DNA from: Phlyctochytrium arcticum
Taxonomy: Eukaryota > Chytridiomycota > Chytridiomycetes > Chytridiales > Chytridiaceae
DNA length: 64,000 bases
Direction: 5' to 3'
Assembly: GCA_025602905.1 (NCBI GenBank)
Contig: JAHLKI010000001.1
Location: forward strand, 1,178,001-1,242,000
Made by a program: the position numbers and the translations under genes. Below the pieces are notes generated by a model. It searched no databases. It had not been told where the DNA came from and worked only from the letters and a program-made list of their open reading frames with translations. Position 1 is the stretch's first letter; each line of letters begins with the position of its first letter. This document shows positions 1-9,651 of the stretch, in pieces.

Positions 1-78
1 ATGATACCTCATCCGCCTCCACAACTGCTGCTATCATTGATAAGTCCTCCTAGCACCTACCCCAAAACAATACCTTAA
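1..78 (+). pseudogene. C-terminal tail of an upstream Kelch-protein paralogue (partial)
   Basis: Frame 1 is open from the first base to a TAA at 76-78 and reads MIPHPPPQLLLS at its start. The decayed Kelch copy downstream ends in a closely matching tail, MIPHIHQQLLPV, at 3192-3227, and the two are also similar as DNA. This suggests the window opens in the last codons of another member of the same local family. Only 25 codons are visible, so I cannot tell whether that copy is intact. The call rests on this one short match. Confidence 0.45.
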
Positions 79-502
79 TGCAAGTTTACGAGCCCTTTAT
101 ATATAGATTCGGAGGGACTGGCCCCTTCTTGAACAGTTGGCATAGTTTCATAGTCAAAACGTATGGAGGGACGTACCGATGTACAAATATGTATGCGATA
201 ATTCCTGTAAATTAAAGAATAGTGATCAGTTAATGCATTGAGCTCCACGTATATTCAAGTCACACTTGCAGCCCATGCTCCTCGCTCCCGCTCGCTTGCT
301 CTGCAAAATCATTTCCTCGCCCTGCCGGGCTTGGTCTGGTTCTATTTTCCCACGCTCCCGCTTGAGCCAATTTTACTCAGCAAAATGACTCCCTATACGT
401 TTTTCAAAATCATTCCGGAAAAATGAATGGGCTAAAATTTCCCTGTTATGCATAACTCCGGCATCTGACTCTGGAGTTAAAAATGAAATATAACCGTTGC
501 TT
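79..502. other. Intergenic, no gene seen
   Basis: No convincing coding exon is present. A 62-codon open frame at 238-426 has no family character. The stretch probably holds the promoter of the Kelch gene or part of its 5' leader. Confidence 0.5.
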
Positions 503-778
503 ATGCAGAATGAGACAAGAACATTTTTTATGTTTACCTTGGTTTTGCTATCTTTTCAACATCAACATCCCATCGCGCGGATATCGCTTTGTGCCGGTTG
601 TGCCGCGCTGCAGAGCCACGAGCGGTCAAATAAAAAGAAGCATGTTCTTTCTCGACCCATCTCGGGAGTAAAAACTATCATACATGCAATATATATAGCG
701 AATGCTTTGCGGTCGCCGTCGATCGTTGCTGCCAAAAATTTGGCAGTCTCCAACAAGTTCGGGAAAGACGCACGAAAC

Positions 779-2121
779 ATGGCAAACGAACAGTCCTGGA
801 CCGACGCATCAAAAGTGATCCAGAACGTTTGGCAGCTAGCGGATTGCTCCTCGTCCTTTGCTGGATATTCCACCTTTGATGGGACATGTATGTTGACTTC
901 TCATCTGCTTTTTCGGAAAGCGAAACCGATCTCATCGACCATAGGCTATCTACCTTTTTCACAGCATGGAACAACTTTTTGACCTGGGAACAGGCGTCTG
1001 GACGGGTCGTGTTCCAAGAGCAACCGTATATACACAGTAGTCTCAACGCTCCGCACCTTGCCTTATTCAACGATGTCAACGCTAGGGCGGCTTGTGCCAA
1101 TCGAAACCGTTTTTTACTAGCCCCCGATGTCGGAAGAGCCTGGATGTGGATGGACCACACTCTGGCAGAGGGTCCACATCGATCGGAGTATACTCTTCTT
1201 TCCACCAACAAGCAGATTTGGGCCATCGGTGGTCAGTTGTCAGGTACCAGGAACAACACCGTTAAGACAAGTGTGCTGAATGTTGAGCATCACGATCCCC
1301 ACCTTCAATGGGTATGGGTAGATGGCCCGGATCTGTCTTACGCTGTCAACCAAACTTCAGCAGCTGCTTGGGGTGACAATGGGGGCGTCTTGTTTGGTGG
1401 TCAGAGCGAACAGAATCCTGCCCCCCTTATGCGATTGCAGAATAATACTTGGTCGGCCCTGGAAGCAAAGGGAACCCCACCATCACCACGACTCTACCCG
1501 TGCATCGCAACCAGTGCGACGACGATGTATATATACGGAGGGCGAATCGTGAATCCAACTGCCCAACCAGACCCACTACTGTATGAGCTGAACTTGGGAT
1601 CTCTCACATGGACCAGCCACGACCTACTCACCACAACCGGTAAACCCCATCCTCCCTCCATCTCAGACATTTCATGCCATCTTCCTTCTCCGGGACCGCC
1701 GGCGGACCCATATTTACACGTCTTCTCCCAAATATCAACTCCGACATTTAAAGGCCCTGCAATGCAAGTACTCGATTTGAACACCAAGACGTGGCAGGCG
1801 CTTAATGAACGCATACTCGTGAAGACCGAGCTTACCAGCGTCGTTCAATCATCCCCGGACAACGCAAACAGTTCCCATGGAAATTCTTCAATCGTCTATA
1901 TTATTACTCCCATCGTCTTCCTCATCGTGATTCTGATAGGTTTCGCGACCTGCATCATACGAACTCGAAGACGCGCCAACAAGACTCCAGCCAACATAAC
2001 TACACCTGGGTCCAGCCTTGTTCCACCCCCTCTTCATCTCTCCGTGGGCCAAGCACCATCCTCTCCAACGCACGATCCGATAGGCGCCTACGACGACATC
2101 GAAATGCACCACCTTGCTTGA
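779..2121 (+). CDS. Kelch-repeat single-pass membrane protein
   Basis: Predicted type I membrane protein with an extracellular beta-propeller, possibly a surface or receptor-like protein; the ligand is unknown. Exon 1 is read in frame 2 to base 887. A canonical intron 888-964 (GTATGT...TTTTTCACAG) joins it in phase 1 to exon 2 (965-2121). Kelch-type double-glycine strands are visible as IWAIGGQL, VLFGGQ and MYIYGGR. A hydrophobic segment (IVYIITPIVFLIVILIGF) near the C-terminus is followed by basic RTRRR and a Pro/Ser-rich tail. The start is uncertain: ATG 779 gives 421 aa without a clear signal peptide, while ATG 503 in the same frame gives 513 aa with a hydrophobic N-terminus. A TATATATA stretch near 690 favours the later start. 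An alternative 3' intron, 2044-2146 (GTGGGC...GGCAG), would replace the tail with frame 2 ending at 2365. Confidence 0.75.
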
Positions 2122-2518
2122 GCGCTCCACGAGTCTGAGACGGCAGATAGACGAGCCAACCAAACCTCAAAACCCACCCCACTCTCCTCCTCATTTACCA
2201 CTCACATACGATAATCTCGTTGCCTCCGTCGGGCCCTCTACGGCTGCATCATCATCTACAGACATATATAGGCCCGTGAACTCCCCGCATAACACCATGA
2301 CAGCACATAATACCTTACCCTCATCAATACCCACTGCTTCCACAAAGCACGTAATAGATATGTAGATTAGAATCATTAGATTAAGCTTGTTTTAATTGTT
2401 TATCGATCGAATTTAATTTAGAATTTTTGGAGTCAGTCAAGGGATATCATCAAACCTCATCTTTAGTCCTCGCACCGCGCATACTTGAATCGTCAGCAAC
2501 GTATTCTATACGCGACTT

Positions 2519-3245
2519 TTGATATCAACTATCTTCGTAATTCAAGAACTCCGGCGGTCACCCACACTTTCACAAGTTTTTCCGGCATCCTTGGGCCCCG
2601 CGATGCCAATGCTCGACTTGAAGACAAGGACGTGGTTGGCGCTTGATGGCCGCGTATCCTTGAGGTGGAACAACAACCCATTTTTGACAATGGATTTCCC
2701 GGATCCACCGCAGGAAATGGATTTTCGGGTCCCAGGACCAACAAGAGATCACCAGGTCCGGCAGTGGATACCCGAGACCAAGATCTTCTGCCGATACAGA
2801 ATTCCTAAAACAGCAATAATTGGTGTGTCAATCATTTTGGTTTTATGCCTTTCGCGATTTGCATCAGACAAACTCGCGGAAGTGCTGAATTTAATCTACC
2901 CAGGATAAATACAATGGTGACTTCCGCCCGGTCCACGCTTGTTCCAATCTCTCTCGGCCCGGCGTGCATAAATTTAACTGGCAACTTGCCCCGCGCGCAC
3001 GCGCCTCAAATAGAAGCTGGCATACATACATATACCCAACGACACCTCATTATCTCCAGACATTCCTTCTCATTCACCACCTTCACAAAACCATGTAATA
3101 ACCTACATCCCGCTACCCGTCAACGACTCTGCACAACCCATCTACGGATGTAACTACGCACGTGGACTCTAGCCATACCAACTTGACTGACATGATACCT
3201 CACATTCATCAACAGTTGCTACCGGTAAATTTCTCACCATTCTAA
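2519..3245 (+). pseudogene. Decayed tandem copy of the Kelch membrane protein, C-terminal part
   Basis: Frame 2 contains GPAMPMLDLKTRTWLALDGR, matching GPAMQVLDLNTKTWQALNER of the upstream Kelch gene. After the membrane region the match moves to frame 1: FAICIRQTR corresponds to FATCIIRTR, and STLVPISLG to SSLVPPPLHLSVG. Tail-like sequence then continues in frame 2 (near 3041-3170) and frame 3 (3147-3245). At least three frame changes and the absence of the propeller show a broken, partial tandem duplicate. It is most simply a relic of unequal crossing-over. Confidence 0.7.
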
Positions 3246-3923
3246 GGCCTCAAAAACAAATATGGTTACAATTTGCGAACCACCTCATAGAGACTTATCT
3301 TGCTTAATTAAGCGTAAGTTTGAGTATGTTAAGATGTTGTAGTTTTGAACCAAAACCCACGGTCGTGCCGGTATCGGTCGCATATACAAGGAACTTCGAA
3401 AATAAATACTCATTCATTATGCTTGAAATTCAGAGAATAATCCCGTAAGATTTCACAGTGCCGTCTATCCATTCATGATGTTCTCATTGACAAGACACCT
3501 ATGGATTGGTGATTATATGAATAGGTTGTGCAGAAAGTAAGAACAGATATTAATGTGTTTTATTGATGAAGCATTACCAAGTGCCTCTATGGTTTCTTCG
3601 TCTTTGAAAACGGCTGCTTCTAGCCGCAAAGTATAATCAAGGCAGCCCAAGCGCAAACCTCTACAAACTTTTTCTGAGCAGCCCAACTTCTTCCTGTCGT
3701 ATATATAGGCGCGTAAAAGATAATTGGCATGCAAAATTGAATTTTCTTTTCCCACGGCATCAGGACGCGACCCTTTGTACTAAGCCTCCCCCACGTGAGG
3801 TAGAACTCGGAAATTGAAGTGTTCCTTTCTGGCGCAAAAGTCTCTCCTGATCCCCGTCAATTCGGTTTCCGAAGAATCCCTCTACCCTTCTTTCTCCACT
3901 TCCCTCGGGACTCATCGCCAGCA
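3246..3923. other. Intergenic, no gene seen
   Basis: An AT-rich stretch with no supported exon. A pyrimidine-rich run at 3880-3905 just before the transporter ATG is typical of a fungal 5' leader. The open frame on the minus strand at 3513-3755 has no recognisable character. Confidence 0.5.
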
Positions 3924-5189
3924 ATGCCCGCCGTAGACTGGACAATTGTGCTTTGTATCATTGGCGGCGGTGTGCTGGCCTTCCAGGCCGGTATGAACGG
4001 CACGGCCGGTATGGTCGGCGGCAACTCCATCTTTGCCACCTGGTGGTCGTTCTTTGTCGGCTGGATCCCTCTCGCAATATATTGGCTGGCCTCTACGCAC
4101 GGTGGACGAGATACCAACTACCATAGCGCTTTCGTCGGTGAGTTGATGCCAGCTTCTTTCTTGTTTTTTAGCGGCCGCTCAGCGGCTCTGCTGTCGGTTA
4201 GTCTGTTATGGCCACAACTCAACACAAACGTGACTTTATATTAACTCTTGGTACGTCCCACGATTTTAGAAGCACCGTGGTATGCGCATTACGGCGGACT
4301 TATGGGAACTTACTATGTGCTGATGATTTGTTTCTTGGCCACTCGTCTCGGAGCCGCGACGATCCTCAGTGTCGCCGTGGGCTCCCAGATTGCCACTGCG
4401 GTTGTTTTCGACCATTTTGGTGCTCTCGGTTTGGACAAGCGTGAAGCAGGTGCTGGTCGAATCATCGGCGCTGTGCTGACAGTTCTTGGGGTTGCCATCA
4501 TCATGGGAGTCATCAATACTTGCATCAACAAGATTCGTGGACATTCAGCTCCCACAACTACAGCCATGGAGGATGGCAAGGCCGGCTTGAACCACGATGA
4601 ACATGGAAACAATAAACTCCTCGAATCTACCAGCCGCCCAGACACTCCCAGTACCCTTCATTCTGATGAGCCCAACCGCGTTCCGACTTACGACGTTGTC
4701 CCAGTAGATGCTGCTCCTGCTCCTGCCCCAGCTCACCACTCTTCACTCGATTGGACTCTGATTTTCCCCATCTTGGGCGGTGTGGCTCTTTCACTACAGG
4801 CAGCAATGAACGGCAAGCTTGCTCAATTCTCAGATGGTGGATGGAGTGCATTCTGGTCATTCTGCATGGGGCTTGTCGTTCTTACGTTCATGTTCCTCTG
4901 GTCCATCCGTGGTCAAAAGTGGTCATTCAAGGTCTGGATCAACACTGTCCCGCGATGGGTTCACTGGGGAGGTCTATTCGGAGCAATTTATGTGCTCATT
5001 ATTACCATTGTCACACCAAGATTGGGAGCAACGATCGTGCTCGGTACCTCCGTCTGCGCGCAAGTTGTGATGGCTGTCATTTGCGATCATTTCGCATGGG
5101 TTGGCTTGACGAGGAAGCGTGCTAATTGGGAGCGACTCATCGGCACTGTTATCCTAATCGGAGGCGTTGTGCTCATCACCATCTTCTAA
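3924..5189 (+). CDS. DUF606/YdcZ-type transporter, duplicated (DMT superfamily)
   Basis: Predicted multi-pass membrane protein of the drug/metabolite transporter superfamily; the substrate is unknown. Exon 1 is 3924-4137, the intron is 4138-4269 (GTGAGT...TTTTAG, phase 1), and exon 2 is 4270-5189, giving 377 aa. Two homologous halves are visible. Each opens with a W-T-I/L helix and Q-A-(G/A)-M-N-G (FQAGMNGT and LQAAMNGK) and contains a GG-(L/A)-x-G-x-(Y/I)-YVL segment and L-G-A-(A/T). Bacterial DUF606 proteins are usually single ~150-residue units, so this is an internal duplication or fusion. The halves are joined by a ~75-residue hydrophilic linker rich in Ser, Thr, Pro and Ala. A tandem repeat of the gene's own 3' end follows the stop codon. 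Confidence 0.85.
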
Positions 5190-5358
5190 GCGACGCAATA
5201 TGCTCACAATGCTCGTCTTTTTTGGTTGCCCACTCGACACTACTAGACTGATGCGACATTGGACTCATCACCATTTTTGAAGCGACTCAATTTTGCCACC
5301 ATGCTCTTCTTTTTTTGGCTGACCATCCCACACTACTAGACTGATGCCGTATTACTTC
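5173..5358. repeat. ~92-bp tandem duplication covering the transporter stop codon and 3' UTR
   Basis: The stretch from 5173 (CTCATCACCATCTTCTAAGC) recurs with changes at 5264 (CTCATCACCATTTTTGAAGC). The shared tail ACTAGACTGATGC occurs at 5242 and again at 5335, so the period is 91-93 bp. The first copy contains the functional TAA. In the second the equivalent position has mutated, so it is non-coding. This is a local duplication of gene end plus 3' UTR, old enough to have diverged noticeably. Confidence 0.8.
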
Positions 5359-5552
5359 TAGAGCTCGACGCCTACTTATTTATTGTACTTTGGCGATCCG
5401 ACACTTGCATTCTTCCCTCTATTATCTATCTGGAATCTCGGGATTTTTGCGCTGCTACTCTTGTCTTGTATAGCTTTGTCATCCCGCTTCTCATGCTTTT
5501 GATTTTTAATTTATAATACTTCTATCACTCGTAACGCACATCCTTCTTCTAA
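5359..5552. other. Short convergent intergenic region
   Basis: An AT-rich, pyrimidine-rich spacer between the converging transporter and MORN genes. It probably holds both polyadenylation regions. No other structure is seen. Confidence 0.4.
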
Positions 5553-6046
5553 TCAAATCACTTCGCCGACAAGTCCTCGCCCAGTCCCTTTCATAAAACC
5601 TCCGATCCACCATCGACCTTCCTTATCCATCACTCGTCCGACCCCTTCTAGGCGCCCGTTGACCCAATTACCCTCTACATGCTCTCCATCGACAGCCCCA
5701 TACACTCCCTTTCCATGAAACACCAAGTCAGGTCCCTTTCCAAAGCCGCCTTCATAAAATGCTCCGGTTGTGCCAAATGTAATTTTCCCATGAACCGGCT
5801 CGTCGTGGGCAAACATGCCAGTAAAGGTAGTCTGGGTTTGTGCACAGGTGTATGTGCCTTGGCCGTGTCTTTCCGGGGGTGTAGTTGGATTATATTGTCC
5901 GGTATACGAGGACCCATCTGGGTATATAAAGGTTCCATTCTGTGTTGCTGAAACTGGCAGATTTTAGTTCATCACGTTGATTGTGCCAAATTTCAATACA
6001 TACGGCCGGAGGGGGGTACACGATTTTTGGGAGCTGACTTGGGCAT
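5553..6046 (-). CDS. MORN-repeat protein (MORN2-like)
   Basis: A small 145-residue protein made almost wholly of MORN-type beta-hairpin repeats. Exon 1 is 6046-6004 (MPKSAPKNRVPPSG), the intron is 6003-5948 (GTATGT...TTTCAG), and exon 2 is 5947-5553. Repeats are visible as NGTFIYPDGSSYTGQY, HGQGTY, FHGKGVYG and LEGVGRVMDKEGRWWIG. Short MORN proteins of this type are common in flagellated eukaryotes and often associate with the axoneme or membranes. Together with the axonemal dynein chain at 53.9-56.7 kb this fits a flagellated fungus. The exact orthology (MORN2 versus another short MORN protein) is inferred from size and pattern only. Confidence 0.75.
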
Positions 6047-6184
6047 ACTTGTATCTTGGACTTTTGAAGTGCAAACGTTTGTTGCGATCAAGAAATTTCA
6101 TAGACTCTTCTCATCTGGATGTCTATATATAGATGTTCTGAAAAGCAAATAATATAAAGTCCAGATTTCTTCCGAAAATATCAA

Positions 6185-6267
6185 GGCGAGATGGCCGAGT
6201 TGGTCTAAGGCGCTGTGTTTAGGCCGCAGTTTCTCCGGAAGCGTGGGTTCGAATCCCACTCTCGTCA
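6185..6267 (+). tRNA. tRNA-Leu (anticodon UAG)
   Basis: A complete class II tRNA without an intron. The acceptor stem GGCGAGA pairs with TCTCGTC (one G-U pair), followed by discriminator A. The anticodon stem CTGTG/CGCAG encloses TTTAGGC, giving anticodon UAG. A long variable arm follows, as expected for leucine. The T stem GTGGG/CCCAC encloses TTCGAAT. No 3' CCA is encoded, as usual in eukaryotes. Confidence 0.95.
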
Positions 6268-6268
6268 C

Positions 6269-6274
6269 TTTTTT
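6269..6274 (+). terminator. RNA polymerase III terminator of tRNA-Leu
   Basis: A run of six T residues begins two bases after the discriminator base, with a second T run about ten bases on. This is the usual Pol III stop signal. Confidence 0.85.
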
Positions 6275-7168
6275 GCTTTTTTCTTGGTCTGTAGTATATG
6301 CATCTGTGCATGGGGTGCGTGCGTATCGGGCGCTGTGGAATTTGGTTCGATCCACCACTGTGCTGTGGATGTGCATCTACATTTGCCCTACGGTGGTCCC
6401 TACCACACACAAGACCACACAAAATAATTTCCAACAGTCTCTTGTCGTGAAGAGGGCAGATGAGGCGAGTATCAAACCACGAATTCATTTTGCATGCCTA
6501 TGCGTTATACGTTATAAATGCGTACGCTGGTACGTACAAACACATCGCACGTACATACACGAGCATCAGTAAATATGAAAGGAAGTCGTTTTGTTATAGA
6601 CGCCCTTTTGAATGGAGTCAAGACGTCTTTGCCCGCAAACCAGCGTGTAGCCACTTCGGGATAGATTTTTGATTCGGAGACAGACATAGGACTGACGTCC
6701 TTATCCAGCGCACTTTCATAGAGATTTAATGGAGGGATTTTTTTGCCCAGGTGAACGGGCCATCGAGATGCACTAGCGAAGATATGGGCTCGGGGAAAAC
6801 GAGCTTTGGCTCTCTCATACAGGCGGTGCTAGAGTTCATTTGGTAAACACGACGTCGGACTGCTTTGTTATAGTGGATCCCCATGCGATTATCTCGGCAC
6901 CCGTTGGAGTATTGTAGTCTTCTATCAGTACTTTTGTCCTTTTTCCTTTTCCTATGTCGGAGATTTTCTGACGCGATTCCCTGTCAAAATCAAACGTCTT
7001 TCAAATTCCCGAGGCAAGGTGGACCAATGGTCCACATAAAGTTCAAAACACCTCGTTCGGTTAAGCCAACCAAGGATAGAATACATCCCAATCGATATGT
7101 GCCATGGCACGGTAAAATTACGAGTGGACCAGCATTTACATGATAATTTATAAAGACTTGATTACCGA
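6275..7168. other. Intergenic, no gene seen
   Basis: About 0.9 kb without a supported exon. The open frames are short, lack splice-consistent extensions and show no family motif. It probably includes the 3' UTR of the convergent Ariadne gene near 7.1 kb. Confidence 0.5.
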
Positions 7169-8967
7169 CTATGCGTCGAGCAGCATGCCTGTTTTGAAAT
7201 TTACATTCATCTTCCACCGATGCTCCTTCAACCCCTGTGCCGTATCTACAAGTAAAACCTCCCTTCGACTCTTGACATATCCCATCTTATCCAGCACTTG
7301 CTGCCTCAGTCCCCGTATGGCATCTTCTACTGCGGCCGACGTTGCCAAAGGCGTAGCTTGTGATGGAGGAGTGGATGGTGCAGAGCCCGCCGCGGTTCCA
7401 TCGGATGACACACCCGGTATCGGTCGCTCGAGGAGTTCATTTAGATTCTCGACGGCCATTTCCAAATCCCGTTGATTGTCCTCAAAGATGGCAGTCATGT
7501 TGTCCCGCGACAGGTAGTAGGCAAAACTGTATGTCCACTTGAGCGTCATGCGGGATTCGAGGAGGACATCCACGGCTTTGCGTAAAAATTGAACTTCAAT
7601 CCACGACAAGCTTGATGTAGACTGGAGGGCTTCCATTTTCATCGCCGTCTTTTGCAAGAGATCGGATGAGAGCTTGGCGCTTTGTTCGTGGTTGGCGAAT
7701 CGGTTGTAGTACTGAAATATCGATGTAATTAGCTATAGGTCATCCCGATCATAAGCGAGAAATACTCACATGTAAGTATCTTTCCAATGCTTGCCGACTC
7801 TTGGCTTGAGCGTCTCTTGCGTCAATACTGGCTTTCTCATCGAATCGGTTGCAGTTGTACCACTGCGATCCATGCTCTGACCAAGGCCCCAAACATACCC
7901 AGCAAAACTCATATTTACATTTCTTACAAGTCATATGGTTGCATCCCCCATTCTTTTCGATCGTCGAGTTGCATTTTGTACATTCTTTGGTGTTGGCAGA
8001 TATCCAATTCGCGGTTTCCGAGTCATCGGCGCATTTCTTCATCCAAAATCGGACGAGTCGGCACATGCAGGGTTGATGATCGCGGAGTGTGCACCCGTAA
8101 CAGAACTGGTATCCACATTTACATTTGACGGTTGGTACAATTTCGTCCTGCGAAGTCTGCGGGACATGACATTCAATAGCATAGACACAATCCGGTGCAG
8201 GACACCACTTTAAGTGGGTTGAGTCGTCAACATAAGTGCGCAAAAGTAAATTCCGGTACCTATTGCAAAAACAAATCAGTCTTTTGCACAATGTTTATCT
8301 TGTAGTGGGAGAATACATACTTTTTGTACACCGTAGGAGACACCACCATCTCGACCGTGTTTTCATCTACAACAAGCTTACAGCCAGCTTCCATACACTG
8401 TACACGCCTGCTTTCTCCTTGTGAAGCAATTTTCTCGTCAAGGTAGTGTTTGTAGCAGTTCCGGCAAAAGCGATGTCCGCAATTCAGAGCCAAGGTTTGC
8501 AACCCATCATCATCCATGCAGCATATTGGACATTCAAAACCCTTGATTTCCTTGAATTTTGGCTGTTTCTGCGAATCGACGACAACTCCGGCCTTCTCCG
8601 ATTCTCCTTCTGGGTCCTCCATGTACTTTTCTATGAGCCTTTCCTTATTCCACTTGAATTGTCGCAACAATGTCGCAGCGTGCTCCGGCAGACAACCCAG
8701 TATTCCAGCCACATGTGATATCTCCTTTTCCTGATATGCTACGATTTCATCCGTAGAATGGACGATATAGTCTACTTCGTATGGACGTTTTACGTCCTTG
8801 TCCGCAACAATTGGCGCAAAGCCATCGCCAGCATCAAAGTCATCTGCATCACTGTCATCCTCGTCATCCGCCGTGTCATCAAAGTCATCCCCATCTGAAG
8901 ACGTTCCAAAAACACCACTTCCTTCCATGTCATCTTGATAGTCCTCGTCCACATCCATGGCGGACAT
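7169..8967 (-). CDS. Ariadne-1-like RBR E3 ubiquitin ligase
   Basis: RING-between-RING ubiquitin ligase that passes ubiquitin through a RING2 cysteine; ARIH1-type enzymes act with neddylated cullin-RING ligases. Exons are 8967-8321, 8259-7770 and 7711-7169 (559 aa; human ARIH1 is 557 from memory). The N-terminus is very acidic. RING1 starts with FECPICCMDDD and contains CGHRFCRNCY. The IBR includes CKCGYQFCYGC. RING2 includes EKNGGCNHMTC, where the cysteine of GGCNHM is the catalytic one in the family, followed by CWVCLGPW. The Ariadne domain fills the C-terminal ~200 residues. ATG 8967 is used because the frame further upstream has no ATG. All key zinc ligands appear present. Confidence 0.95.
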
Positions 8968-9204
8968 CTTTCGCAAGGCCCTTGACTAGCTACAGGCGAT
9001 TGTTGCCGGCCGATCGTCAAACGAATGGTATGATGTGAATATGCTGAGGGTGAAGCTCTGGCAGTTTGATCTCAGATTATATGCCCAACTCAAAGAGACG
9101 GATGGCAGACCAAATCTATAAACTTGATTAGCCTCGTCGTCTGGTACTATGAGAGAAACAGGATTGGGAGGCGAGCGGAGTTCAAATCCTTGCAGTCCAC
9201 TCAA

Positions 9205-9516
9205 TTAAGCTTCTGGCAGAGTGAACTGCACAACGGTAGTGTGGCATTTATGCACGTCAGGTTGAGCAACCTTTTACGCAACGCCATCCAATCACCCTGA
9301 ACCCAATCCAACCTTTGCATCACATACCTTTCGCAATACGTCCACCGGGTGAGCTAGCTTCGTAACAGCAAATTGGGATAGAGGACAGCTCTTTGCGATT
9401 CGGGACTCAAGAGTTGCGTATTGGACGAACTCAGACTCAGATTGCTTCAGGATGGCGTCTTTCCCACTTGCGAGTGACTTGTCAAAATGTGGCTGCCTGC
9501 GCGTTAATTCCACCAA
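9205..9516 (-). CDS. Possible small two-exon gene, unidentified
   Basis: An open frame from about 9516 to 9328 ends at a perfect donor (AAG|GTATGT). A canonical intron (9327-9226, ...TTGTGCAG) then leads in frame to FTLPEA and TAA at 9205. The predicted product is about 69 aa, hydrophilic, with no motif I recognise. Against it: the first in-frame codon usable as a start is TTG, and no ATG lies upstream before the stop at 9592. A real gene would need an unseen 5' exon or a non-ATG start. Kept because the splice sites and frame agree. Confidence 0.3.
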
Positions 9517-9651
9517 GGCTTCGACGTCACGTGATCGACGGGTTCCAATTTTCCCAGCATTGCGCAGCGGATGTCGTCGATTAAATGAGGTTCATATGAC
9601 TGGTACACCGGTCTTGAAGGTGTATGCTTAATGTATTGGTAATGTGTTTGT

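Noticed and set aside
841..879. Hydrophobic GLLLVLCWIFHL in frame 1 as signal peptide of the Kelch protein
   Set aside because: It ends at an in-frame TGA (877-879) and no intron can bypass it. Frame 2 with the 888-964 intron fits better.
562..1226. Long minus-strand frames opposite the Kelch gene (562-873 and 678-1226)
   Set aside because: They are antisense shadows of the Kelch exons with no motif.
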